In this document: one piece after another, positions 54,964 to 64,000 of the stretch
How positions within the stretch are numbered: the stretch's first letter is position 1
Layout: every line of letters starts with the position of its first letter
Assembly (NCBI GenBank): GCA_047495785.1
Contig: JBLDXI010000019.1
Coordinates: 3,559,881-3,623,880 of the forward strand
From: Lepidodermella squamata
Taxonomy: Eukaryota; Gastrotricha
DNA: 64,000 nt
Direction: 5' to 3'
Made by a program: the position numbers and the translations under genes
Notes under the pieces: generated by a model
What the model was told of the DNA's origin: nothing
The model's database searches: none
Seen by the model: only the letters and a program-made list of their open reading frames with translations

Positions 54964-55163
54964 ATAGAGTTCCTACGACTCCACTCTTAGCTTTCCTACA
55001 AAAGCCATCTGTGCGTGTAGGGGCCTACATTTTTTTCCTTCTAATAACCGTTTGGCTTATAGAAATTTCAAACTATTTATTCAAAACTAAGCTCCCCCCT
55101 TTTGGCAACAGCGCAATCCTTACTTTAGAAAAGATAGATAAGGATAACATAACAAATGCTTAG
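54960..55163 (+). CDS. Small single-pass membrane protein, 67 aa
   Basis: Start overlaps the integrase stop, and its stop overlaps the start of the penton-like gene. One TM helix (GAYIFFLLITVWLIEISNYL). Unknown; possibly a virion membrane component. Same reading at 62171-62374. Confidence 0.6.
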   Translation: MNRVPTTPLLAFLQKPSVRVGAYIFFLLITVWLIEISNYLFKTKLPPFGNSAILTLEKIDKDNITNA

Positions 55164-56376
55164 CATCCAGGAGGACTTCTTTATTTATTTACCCTCGAAT
55201 GCCTCATATTCTCAACATCCGGCGAATACTCCGTCGGATTATCAAGTTGCTCTCCCTGTCCCAATTTGCGTACCCGATTGCCGTGCTTATGAAGTAGCCC
55301 TACTTGAGGCTACAATTCCTGTTAGGTGGAGTAGCATTGATCGTCATACAGTCTATGTGCTTGATTGTAACTGGCTGAAATCTTTTAAAAACGACATTAT
55401 TGCTAATTATTTAACAAATCCTGGCTCTTTGCCACATCGGATGAAAAGTTTCAACAATCCATGGGAAACTGGCTTTATTAACAAAGTAAATTTCGGAGGT
55501 GAATATTTTGCGAATATAACCAAACTAATCGATCACTTTAATGAAAAAATATCCATCTCAAGTAGTAATGGCTCTATTTTTGCTCATTATGATTCAGTCA
55601 ACAAAAAAACTAAAATTACCTGTAAATGGCCATATTCTATGTTTATACCTTCAGATTCTGCTGGCCTCTTAGGTTTTGTGTCTCCAATAGAACAGAATAC
55701 ACCGTCTGGAGTTTTCATTTTTCCCAAGGCCCCAAAAAATGACGAGCCAGAATTTAATGAAGTTTCCACTTTTGATATAAAGTCAACGTATGCCTTGGCA
55801 TATGCGTGGAATATGAGCCACCAAATTCGTGAAAATCCACACATTTTATTCAACTCAGTTGGGATTGTTAGGCTTTCTAGCAGACCAAAACTTAAGGAGG
55901 ATGCAAATAATGAGACAGCGGCGGTAGAAAATCAAGAAGGCGTAAATTCAGCACAGCACTTTGATTTTTCTGAGCAAACAGTAATCACCAAAGATAATGA
56001 TTTACCGCCTGCCTTTATTTATGCATGCTATGAAGAAAGTGCTACAGCTCAATACAACATTCAGTTGAATTATGGCAATAACTCACTGTTCATTTACTGC
56101 TCAGTTGCAGCGGATGTTTTTGTTGGAGATTGCCAAGCTAGCCTCCTTCGAATGATAACCTATTCTACGATGGCTTCTGCTACGGCAAATTCAGACTTGT
56201 CATCACATTTTACAGTGATTTATAACTCGGGCCTATATTTACCTTTAAAAGCCAATTTTATAGATTCAATTCAAGTTCAAATCCGCCGCGATAACGGGGC
56301 ATTGATCGATTTTGTGGATGGTAGCAAAGTTGTATTGCTACTTCATATTCGCCGAAAAACCGGAGCCTTATATTAA
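55156..56376 (+). CDS. Penton-like (minor capsid) protein, 406 aa
   Basis: Begins with FFIYLPSNASYSQHPANT, DYQVALPVPI, then YEVALLEATIPVRWSSI, the N-terminal pattern typical of the Polinton/adintovirus minor capsid (penton-like) proteins that accompany the major capsid gene. The rest is beta-rich with no TM segments. The position between integrase and capsid genes fits. The direct copy is uninterrupted; the inverted copy (60958-62178) has two single-base indels. Penton assignment is by pattern and position. Confidence 0.7.
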   Translation: MLSIQEDFFIYLPSNASYSQHPANTPSDYQVALPVPICVPDCRAYEVALLEATIPVRWSSIDRHTVYVLDCNWLKSFKNDIIANYLTNPGSLPHRMKSFNNPWETGFINKVNFGGEYFANITKLIDHFNEKISISSSNGSIFAHYDSVNKKTKITCKWPYSMFIPSDSAGLLGFVSPIEQNTPSGVFIFPKAPKNDEPEFNEVSTFDIKSTYALAYAWNMSHQIRENPHILFNSVGIVRLSSRPKLKEDANNETAAVENQEGVNSAQHFDFSEQTVITKDNDLPPAFIYACYEESATAQYNIQLNYGNNSLFIYCSVAADVFVGDCQASLLRMITYSTMASATANSDLSSHFTVIYNSGLYLPLKANFIDSIQVQIRRDNGALIDFVDGSKVVLLLHIRRKTGALY

Positions 56377-56414
56377 TATAAGTGGCTGAGTTCTAATTAT
56401 TAATATTACCGAAG

Positions 56415-56957
56415 ATGCCCCTAGCTTATTCTAACCAAAACGTTGACAAGTACCAGCAGTTTTTTCTCCGCCAACACTCCTCCCCGCTGATAGCAGGCTA
56501 TGGAGCTGGAGCGGGTGCTAACCTGGACCATTTCCGTGGGGCAACAATTCAATTTCCATATCATTATAGGGGTCAGGGAATAGGAAATATATTAGGTGCC
56601 TTTTTCAGAAATTTCTTCCCAGTAATTGCTCCGTCTATTTTTCAACAAGCATTATCTACTGGCCAAAAAATATTAGGTGATATGCAACAACCTGAGGGCG
56701 CTAGACCTAGTTTTACCGAATCCCTTAAGCGTCATGGCACTTCAGGCGCCTTAAACATGGCTAAGGATATTGCTGAAACGGCTTTGAAGCAACATCAAGG
56801 CGGTGGAGGTGGCCGTAAAAGGCGCCGTCGTCGTGGCCCTAGTAAAACTAGTAGTGTGACTGCAAAACGTAGGCGCCGTGCTTCTACTACAAAAAGAAAG
56901 GCTTATAAAAGGAAAAGACGCGCAACAACTAAATCAGTGCTATTTGAAGCGTCTTGA
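56415..56957 (+). CDS. Basic core-like virion protein, 180 aa
   Basis: The N-terminal half has FRGATIQFPYHYRGQGIGN, then an amphipathic stretch LGAFFRNFFPVIAPSIF and GQKILGDM, recalling the adenovirus pVI/pX-like small proteins of Polintons. The C-terminal 60 residues are Gly then Arg/Lys-rich (GGGGGRKRRRRRGPSK, AKRRRRASTTKRKAYKRKRR), suited to DNA condensation. ATG at 56415, 33 bp before which the spacer has a TATATTAATATA palindrome. The inverted copy (60345-60919) has two frameshifts. Confidence 0.65.
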   Translation: MPLAYSNQNVDKYQQFFLRQHSSPLIAGYGAGAGANLDHFRGATIQFPYHYRGQGIGNILGAFFRNFFPVIAPSIFQQALSTGQKILGDMQQPEGARPSFTESLKRHGTSGALNMAKDIAETALKQHQGGGGGRKRRRRRGPSKTSSVTAKRRRRASTTKRKAYKRKRRATTKSVLFEAS

Positions 56958-56990
56958 GCCCATTGCTGCGTTTGATTCTTCAAATTTGTA

Positions 56991-58428
56991 ATGGAAGGCT
57001 TTGGAGATAATTTTGTTCACCCAGCCTCAGCCTCTTCAATAGTATTATCTTCAGATTTAGATTTATTTACTGTACCGCCTTCACAGCTTGCTGAAGAAAA
57101 CCAAATAAGTATAGATGTTTACCCAATTGCCCCTCTTAATAGTTCACCGAACCTGATTGAGTTTCAAATCGGCCCGTACAATGATTATTTGTGTCTGTCA
57201 CGCATGCAACTGATGCTCAAGTGGAAAGTAGTTAGAACCCCTTCTGAAGCTCGGAAGAAAAATGCTGGCGAAGCTGACGATGCATACAACGAGTATAAGG
57301 CTAGTCTTTCGGCTACAAATTTACAAAAAGCCCCGCTTTGTTTAGCCCACCACACAATGTTCAAAACATGCGAGATTTCACTAAATGGGCAACTTTTAAG
57401 TGAACAAAATTCATTATACGCTTATCGGGCCTATATTTCAACGCTTTTGTCTCATAATACTGATGCAAAAAACACGATATTACAGACACAATTTTGGTAT
57501 CCTGATACAGCTAAAAAACTGGATAATTTTGACAATTCAAACGAGGGATTTAAAAAACGGTTGGAAATTGTTCAGGGCGGGAAATCTGTGTGCACCCTGG
57601 GACGCCTGTTTGCAGATCCTATGCTGTGTAATAGGCTACTTCTACCTAATGTTGAAGTCCGCATCAAGCTCTATAGGGCATCTAACAATTTTGCTTTGGT
57701 TGGGCCGAGCACAGCTGATCCTCACTCAATCGTCATTGAATCTGCAAAAATTATTGCCCGGGCTGTTGTTGTGTCGCCGGACATAGTGATTGCTCATACG
57801 CGTGCGCTGGAAAAAACTAACGCCAAATATCCTATAATGAGAGTTCGAACAAGGCTTTTTCACATACCAAGTAGTGTTTTGAGTTACAGTGTAAGTTTGC
57901 TCATCGCGCGTTTCTAAGTCAATTTTTAAAACTCTAATGGTTTAACAGATACCACAATGTATTAATGGTAAGCTTCCAAGGCGTATGTTTTTCTGTTTTT
58001 TTTGAAGATTCCGCCCTGAATGGAACGGCGGGTAAAAATCCATTGAATGCATTACACAGCCAGCTATCCCGAATATCGATTTATTTGGGCAATGAACTAC
58101 ATCACTCAACAGCTCCCTTGAAATGGATTTTGCAAATGGAGATGTCACCAGAGTCTATTTGGAGCTTCTCAATGCTATCAACCCAGATAACCCTTTCAAG
58201 GCATCTACGTTAACTATGGATCAGTTTATTAATGGTTTCACAATTTTTGGTTTCGATTTATCGCGCAACTCCTCGTTGCAAAATTACTCAGTTATACGCA
58301 CAGGTACCTGCAGAGTAGAGTTGAGTTTTGCTGTTCAAACAACAATTGTTACTCAGCTGTTAGTATTAACTGAAACTGATTCAGTTTTTGAGGTATCATC
58401 TTTTTTCATAAAATTAAAATTGCCTTAA
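56991..58428 (+). CDS. Major capsid protein (hexon-like), split by a 58-nt intron
   Basis: Exon 1 is 56991-57890 and exon 2 is 57949-58428, about 459 aa. The intron 57891-57948 has GTAAGT and TTTAACAG. Without splicing, translation stops after nine codons. The protein begins with LFTVPPSQL and has FKTCEISLNGQLL, YAYRAYISTLLSHN and LGRLFADPM; exon 2 begins with a PRRMFF segment, then ISIYLGNE and IFGFDLSRN. This is the pattern of the large capsid-like protein common to invertebrate Polintons (double jelly-roll family). Two single-base differences from the inverted copy disturb and then restore the frame in exon 2: eight T instead of seven near 58000, and a missing G near 58121. Both look like sequencing indels. 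Confidence 0.8.
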
Positions 58429-58491
58429 AATTCAAATTTTTTAAGATCACACGAACGCGTGACGTAATTGTTGATTCTTAAGCAGTTTTTC

Positions 58492-58923
58492 ATGTACAAC
58501 AATGAATTGGAAGATTTCATCCGGATTGATCCAGTACTAAAAAAGTTTGACATTTTTGTTGTAGCCGCTGATCAGCTACCACAGCAGCTTCCTATTGTGA
58601 AAAATAATCCACAATTGATTATCTGTAACACAGGAAATGTATACAATTCTACAGGAAAGCACTGGGTCACACTGTTTGTTCACAGCGCACAGCATCCTGA
58701 TGAGCCCTGTGAGTTTTTCGATAGCCTTAACCTTTCCCCTTCCTATCATAACCTCTATATCGACAACTTTTTGAAAGCGAATAGCCAAACAGAAGTGCCG
58801 TACATTCATTGCAATAGGTCTTACCAGCATGTTTTTTCACAAATCTGCGGCTTATGGGCTCTATATTACAGCATGCTTCGAGCGCGAGGTAAAGACATGC
58901 ACCAAATTTTGAGGCATTTTTAA
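58492..58923 (+). CDS. Adenain-type cysteine protease, 143 aa, C-terminus at the inversion junction
   Basis: ATG at 58492. Catalytic set in adenovirus-protease order: H57 (GKHWVTLF), D77 (EFFDSL), Q117 (HVFSQICG) and C119. It would cleave capsid precursors during virion maturation. It is the only gene lying in the single-copy spacer between the two inverted arms. Its stop codon falls a few bases past the start of the inverted arm (58918), so its natural C-terminus is probably cut short. Family members usually have more residues after this point. Confidence 0.8.
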   Translation: MYNNELEDFIRIDPVLKKFDIFVVAADQLPQQLPIVKNNPQLIICNTGNVYNSTGKHWVTLFVHSAQHPDEPCEFFDSLNLSPSYHNLYIDNFLKANSQTEVPYIHCNRSYQHVFSQICGLWALYYSMLRARGKDMHQILRHF

Positions 58924-60345
58924 TTTTATGAAAAAAGATGATACCTCAAAAACTGAATCAGTTTCAGTTAATACTAACAGCTGAGTAACAATTGTTGTTT
59001 GAACAGCAAAACTCAACTCTACTCTGCAGGTACCTGTGCGTATAACTGAGTAATTTTGCAACGAGGAGTTGCGCGATAAATCGAAACCAAAAATTGTGAA
59101 ACCATTAATAAACTGATCCATAGTTAACGTAGATGCCTTGAAAGGGTTATCTGGGTTGATAGCATTGAGAAGCTCCAAATAGACTCTGGTGACATCTCCA
59201 TTTGCAAAATCCATTTCCAAGGGAGCTGTTGAGTGATGTAGTTCATTGCCCAAATAAATCGATATTCGGGATAGCTGGCTGTGTAATGCATTCAATGGAT
59301 TTTTACCCGCCGTTCCATTCAGGGCGGAATCTTCAAAAAAACAGAAAAACATACGCCTTGGAAGCTTACCATTAATACATTGTGGTATCTGTTAAACCAT
59401 TAGAGTTTTAAAAATTGACTTAGAAACGCGCGATGAGCAAACTTACACTGTAACTCAAAACACTACTTGGTATGTGAAAAAGCCTTGTTCGAACTCTCAT
59501 TATAGGATATTTGGCGTTAGTTTTTTCCAGCGCACGCGTATGAGCAATCACTATGTCCGGCGACACAACAACAGCCCGGGCAATAATTTTTGCAGATTCA
59601 ATGACGATTGAGTGAGGATCAGCTGTGCTCGGCCCAACCAAAGCAAAATTGTTAGATGCCCTATAGAGCTTGATGCGGACTTCAACATTAGGTAGAAGTA
59701 GCCTATTACACAGCATAGGATCTGCAAACAGGCGTCCCAGGGTGCACACAGATTTCCCGCCCTGAACAATTTCCAACCGTTTTTTAATCCCTCGTTTGAA
59801 TTGTCAAAATTATCCAGTTTTTTAGCTGTATCAGGATACCAAAATTGTGTCTGTAATATCGTGTTTTTTGCATCAGTATTATGAGACAAAAGCGTTGAAA
59901 TATAGGCCCGATAAGCGTATAATGAATTTTGTTCACTTAAAAGTTGCCCATTTAGTGAAATCTCGCATGTTTTGAACATTGTGTGGTGGGCTAAACAAAG
60001 CGGGGCTTTTTGTAAATTTGTAGCCGAAAGACTAGCCTTATACTCGTTGTATGCATCGTCAGCTTCGCCAGCATTTTTCTTCCGAGCTTCAGAAGGGGTT
60101 CTAACTACTTTCCACTTGAGCATCAGTTGCATGCGTGACAGACACAAATAATCATTGTACGGGCCGATTTGAAACTCAATCAGGTTCGGTGAACTATTAA
60201 GAGGGGCAATTGGGTAAACATCTATACTTATTTGGTTTTCTTCAGCAAGCTGTGAAGGCGGTACAGTAAATAAATCTAAATCTGAAGATAATACTATTGA
60301 AGAGGCTGAGGCTGGGTGAACAAAATTATCTCCAAAGCCTTCCAT
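58861..60345 (-). pseudogene. Inverted copy of the major capsid gene, frameshifted
   Basis: Exon 1 59447-60345 and exon 2 58861-59388, intron 59389-59446. It matches the direct copy but has one base fewer near 59786, which breaks exon 1. Exon 2 has no frameshift, unlike the direct copy. The C-terminal residues run past the arm boundary into the spacer and differ from the direct copy. Confidence 0.75.
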
Positions 60346-60919
60346 TACAAATTTGAAGAATCAAACGCAGCAATGGGCTCAAGACGCTTCAAATAGCACT
60401 GATTTAGTTGTTGCGCGTCTTTTCCTTTATAAGCCTTTCTTTTTGTAGTAGAAGCACGGCGCCTACGTTTTGCAGTCACACTACTAGTTTTACTAGGGCC
60501 ACGACGACGGCGCCTTTTACGGCCACCTCCACCGCCTTGATGTTGCTTCAAAGCCGTTTCAGCAATATCCTTAGCCATGTTAAGGCGCCTGAAGTGCCAT
60601 GACGCTTAAGGGATTCGGTAAAACTAGGTCTAGCGCCCTCAGGTTGTTGCATATCACCTAATATTTTTTGGCCAGTAGATAATGCTTGTTGAAAAATAGA
60701 CGGAGCAATTACTGGGAAGAAATTTCTGAAAAAGGCACCTAATATATTTCCTATTCCCTGACCCCTATAATGATATGGAAATTGAATTGTTGCCCCACGG
60801 AAATGGTCCAGGTTAGCACCCGCTCCAGCTCCATAGCCTGCTATCAGCGGGGAGGAGTGTTGGCGGAGAAAAAACTGCTGGTACTTGTCAACGTTTTGGT
60901 TAGAATAAGCTAGGGGCAT
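60345..60919 (-). pseudogene. Inverted copy of the basic core-like gene, two frameshifts
   Basis: One A is missing from two short A runs (near 60580 and 60428), breaking the frame before and inside the Arg/Lys-rich tail. Confidence 0.7.
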
Positions 60920-60957
60920 CTTCGGTAATATTAATAATTAGAACTCAGCCACTTATA

Positions 60958-62178
60958 TTAATATAAGGCTCCGGTTTTTCGGCGAATATGAAGTAGCAAT
61001 ACAACTTTGCTACCATCCACAAAATCGATCAATGCCCCGTTATCGCGGCGGATTTGAACTTGAATTGAATCTATAAAATTGGCTTTTAAAGGTAAATATA
61101 GGCCCGAGTTATAAATCACTGTAAAATGTGATGACAAGTCTGAATTTGCCGTAGCAGAAGCCATCGTAGAATAGGTTATCATTCGAAGGAGGCTAGCTTG
61201 GCAATCTCCAACAAAAACATCCGCTGCAACTGAGCAGTAAATGAACAGTGAGTTATTGCCATAATTCAACTGAATGTTGTATTGAGCTGTAGCACTTTCT
61301 TCATAGCATGCATAAATAAAGGCAGGCGGTAAATCATTATCTTTGGTGATTACTGTTTGCTCAGAAAAATCAAAGTGCTGTGCTGAATTTACGCCTTCTT
61401 GATTTTCTACCGCCGCTGTCTCATTATTTGCATCCTCCTTAAGTTTTGGTCTGCTAGAAAGCCTAACAATCCCAACTGAGTTGAATAAAATGTGTGGATT
61501 TTCACGAATTTGGTGGCTCATATTCCACGCATATGCCAAGGCATACGTTGACTTTATATCAAAAGTGGAAACTTCATTAAATTCTGGCTCGTCATTTTTT
61601 GGGGCCTTGGGAAAAATGAAAACTCCAGACGGTGTATTCTGTTCTATGGAGACACAAAACCTAAGAGGCCAGCAGAATCTGAAGGTATAAACATAGAATA
61701 TGGCCATTTACAGGTAATTTTAGTTTTTTTGTTGACTGAATCATAATGAGCAAAAATAGAGCCATTACTACTTGAGATGGATATTTTTTCATTAAAGTGA
61801 TCGATTAGTTTGGTTATATTCGCAAAATATTCACCTCCGAAATTTACTTTGTTAATAAAGCCAGTTTCCCATGGATTGTTGAAACTTTTCATCCGATGTG
61901 GCAAAGAGCCAGGATTTGTTAAATAATTAGCAATAATGTCGTTTTTAAAAGATTTCAGCCAGTTACAATCAAGCACATAGGACTGTATGACGATCAATGC
62001 TACTCCACCTAACAGGAATTGTAGCCTCAAGTAGGGCTACTTCATAAGCACGGCAATCGGGTACGCAAATTGGGACAGGGAGAGCAACTTGATAATCCGA
62101 CGGAGTATTCGCCGGATGTTGAGAATATGAGGCATTCGAGGGTAAATAAATAAAGAAGTCCTCCTGGATGCTAAGCAT
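60958..62178 (-). pseudogene. Inverted copy of the penton-like gene, two frameshifts
   Basis: One extra C near 61980 and one missing A near 61645, relative to 55156-56376; otherwise the same. Confidence 0.7.
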
Positions 62179-62374
62179 TTGTTATGTTATCCTTATCTAT
62201 CTTTTCTAAAGTAAGGATTGCGCTGTTGCCAAAAGGGGGGAGCTTAGTTTTGAATAAATAGTTTGAAATTTCTATAAGCCAAACGGTTATTAGAAGGAAA
62301 AAAATGTAGGCCCCTACACGCACAGATGGCTTTTGTAGGAAAGCTAAGAGTGGAGTCGTAGGAACTCTATTCAT
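62171..62374 (-). CDS. Inverted copy of the 67-aa membrane protein, intact
   Basis: Same protein as 54960-55163. Confidence 0.6.
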   Translation of the reverse strand: MNRVPTTPLLAFLQKPSVRVGAYIFFLLITVWLIEISNYLFKTKLPPFGNSAILTLEKIDKDNITNA

Positions 62375-63580
62375 GAGGCCAAGGTTTTGATCTCGTTTGC
62401 ATCAATCCAACTAGCGGCTTCAATCGGCCAGTTTTGCCATTTCACAAGAGCCTGTTTCTTGCCATTTATAGTGCGATGCTTCAGAACTTTTTCTATTAAA
62501 TATGTTTCTTGCGGATGTGCTATCTGAAGCTGCCAATCGTAAAAACTACCTTGAATACGCTTATTCAGAGTATCACGGAGATAATACTTGTCGGGGATGG
62601 TACAAGTATCTATGCGGTCGATAAAAAAATATTCTTCAGTAAAAATGAAATCTCCTTCTTTGTGAAATAAATCCTTTACACGACTAATTCTAACACAATC
62701 ACCGACAGAAAAAGTCGGTTTGTATAGTAAATTCTTGCGCTTTTCAAGCATCAATTGATCTCTTTTTCCAAAAACATTATTGTAAGCAACCAAATTTATA
62801 GGATCTTCTGGGAAGCTAGCCATAATTCTAACGGGGCAACCCTAGTGCTGCGATTTTTCATTTGATTGTAAGACGCTAAGAAAAAAGGTAAGTAATCGAT
62901 GTAACGCAGCGTATGATTTGCAATTTGATGCCTCGAAATAGTTCTACGAAGCCAACGGTTGAAAATTTCTATGGGTGAACACTTGAACATGGAGGTTGTA
63001 GTGTAATAATAAACATTGAATTTTTTAAATATTTTTTTAGCTTCTTTGTTGATAAATTCTCCGCCAGAATCTGTAGTGAAAGAGCGGCAACGCAAATCAG
63101 GTGTTAGGCTGCTCAAAAAATTACTGATCTTCTCAGCAGTGTAATTTCCTTCTTTGTTAAGTAAGGGAATACAGAAAGCATAACGCGTAAACAGTCTTTG
63201 ATTGTAAGTAAATAGCGGGTTCCATCATTATCTTGGCTTGAATCTTGAACTTCAAGAAGATCACCTAGAAAGAGGTCACTTCTAGCATAAACTTCATATT
63301 GCATGAATTGCTTCCGGTTTCTTACACTTAGTGGTTTATATAATGAATATGTTCGATCATGGCTCATAATCTCAGCTAGTTTTTTATGAGTAAGGGAATT
63401 TCTCAGCTCTAAGGGTAATGTAGCTTTAAGTGTTGAGTATAATCTGCGCAGGCCTTGAAATGATCCAACATGTTTCGGATCATTATAGAAGCTCAAAACA
63501 AACGATTTCAAGTCTGACCTGTGGTTTATTTTAGCATCTCCTTCAGCTAGACGTCTCGCATTGTGTTTATTACGTGGCAT
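62371..63580 (-). pseudogene. Inverted copy of the integrase, two frameshifts
   Basis: One T missing from a TTTT run near 63189 (between the first and second catalytic Asp) and one C missing from a CCCC run near 62811 (after the catalytic Glu). The chromodomain part is open. As written it could not make full-length integrase. Confidence 0.75.
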
Positions 63581-63583
63581 GAC

Positions 63584-63853
63584 CTAATTCTTCTTTATAG
63601 CTAATTTACGGCAAGTAGGGACAACCGAACAATTAGCCATGTGGCTAAATAAATCACCGTTTAAGTGGAATAATAAATCATTTATATTATATAACATCCG
63701 CTCAGTAGACTCGACAAGTTGCCGCAGGTGAAGGAGTTCGGCTTGAGTATTGCGAACTTCCATAACAGCGAAAAAGCTGATTAAAATGGTAACCAGGGAT
63801 AGCAGCAATAGGATCGGTAAAACAGCACGCGGAATATCTGTTGTTTGATGCAT
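63584..63853 (-). CDS. Inverted copy of the 89-aa membrane coiled-coil protein, intact
   Basis: Same protein as 53479-53748. Confidence 0.6.
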   Translation of the reverse strand: MHQTTDIPRAVLPILLLLSLVTILISFFAVMEVRNTQAELLHLRQLVESTERMLYNINDLLFHLNGDLFSHMANCSVVPTCRKLAIKKN

Positions 63854-64000
63854 AATAAAATTACGAAGACTTTAAAAACGGGGAAATTTACCGATAGCCA
63901 TATTTTTATTTCTGCTGCGAATTTTGAAAATTGATAGATAATGATGAAAGTAGAAATAATGATTTTAGCTTAAAAAAAGACGGCACGCTACTCTCACGAG

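Larger units (their letters stand above)
53345..58424 (+). repeat. Inverted duplication, direct arm (5.08 kb)
   Basis: Starts at GCGTGCCGTC 31 bp after the TBP stop and ends in the last codons of the capsid gene. Matches 58918-63988 in reverse complement. Differences seen by eye are single-base indels, mostly in homopolymers. Confidence 0.9.
50214..63988. mobile_element. Polinton/Maverick (adintovirus-like) element, incomplete, with inverted duplication
   Basis: Hallmarks present are an RVE-type integrase with a chromodomain, a hexon-like major capsid protein, a penton-like protein, an adenain-type cysteine protease and a basic core-like protein. Most are tightly packed on one strand with overlapping starts and stops. 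A TBP homologue and orphan ORFs lie to the left. Not seen are protein-primed DNA polymerase B, a packaging ATPase and terminal inverted repeats. The left limit given is the start of a tandem array and is only a working limit; the right limit is where the inverted copy ends, 12 bp before the window ends. Confidence 0.75.
58918..63988 (-). repeat. Inverted duplication, reverse arm (5.07 kb)
   Basis: Reverse complement of 53345-58424. Extra or missing single bases were found near 59210, 59330, 59786, 60428, 60580, 61645, 61980, 62811 and 63189 (relative to the direct arm). I saw no substitutions in the parts I compared. The repeat ends at 63988; the last 12 bases of the window are different. Confidence 0.9.

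Noticed and set aside
53345-63988. Interpretation of the two 5-kb arms as the terminal inverted repeats of the element
   Set aside because: The arms contain the structural genes, the TBP part lies outside them, and no target-site duplication flanks them.
50214-64000. DNA polymerase B or FtsK-type ATPase expected in a Polinton
   Set aside because: I searched for polymerase (YGDTDS-type) and Walker A motifs in the ORFs and found none; they are probably outside the window or lost at the inversion.

Overview
The window is metazoan-type eukaryotic DNA. Its genes are split by many very short introns (about 48-58 nt, GT-AG, one candidate GC-AG), and most of the sequence is transposable elements, often nested inside each other or inside genes. 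Acceptors are often weak (AAG or GAG ends). I cannot name the lineage: nematode-like and appendicularian-like compact genomes both fit. There are no tRNA or rRNA genes I would defend. All exon joins are inferred by eye from splice signals and reading frame.

Left third (1-22 kb). An ankyrin-repeat fragment and a decayed CMC (EnSpm/CACTA-like) transposase copy come first. Then three genes lie in one direction on the minus strand: a C2H2 zinc-finger gene (21981 to 16061), a four-exon CMC-type transposase (15851 to 9409) and an unrecognised acidic, coiled-coil gene here called X (9357 to 3461). They may be one multi-gene transposon. Three younger insertions split them. A 3.2-kb LTR element with identical 350-bp LTRs sits in a 55-nt intron of X, a small foldback sits in another intron of X, and a 5.4-kb DDE transposon sits in an exon of the zinc-finger gene. 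The DDE transposon carries its own four-exon transposase, a C2HC finger ORF and a PB1-domain gene.

Middle (22-50 kb). Three plus-strand paralogues (A 22.9-24.9, B 31.6-34.9, C 42.2-48.0 kb) encode secreted then membrane-anchored proteins. Each has one or two copies of a Cys/Trp-rich domain, a TSP1-like module, a Cys-rich region, a conserved RKKR-A furin-type site and a TM helix; B and C also have a Ser/Thr-rich linker, and B and C are almost the same length (962 and 961 aa). Between them are an intact LINE whose two ORFs share one frame and are separated by a single UAG, a PIF/Harbinger-like element (TTA TSD), piggyBac-like MITEs (TTAA), a tRNA-related foldback, an RT fragment and a decayed Cys-rich repeat gene.

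Right end (50-64 kb). A Polinton/Maverick (adintovirus-like) element carries a retroviral-type integrase with a chromodomain, a penton-like protein, a basic core-like protein, a major capsid protein gene interrupted by a 58-nt intron, an adenain-type protease and several small membrane or orphan ORFs. Unexpectedly it also has a two-repeat TATA-binding-protein (TBP) homologue. The block from 53345 to 58424 is repeated in inverted orientation at 58918-63988. The two copies appear to differ only by single-base indels, which suggests either a very recent inversion-duplication or a sequencing or amplification chimera. No DNA polymerase B or packaging ATPase is visible, so the element is incomplete here.

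The TBP-bearing Polinton-like element is the strongest candidate for something undescribed. The cargo-bearing DDE transposon and the single-stop LINE are next.
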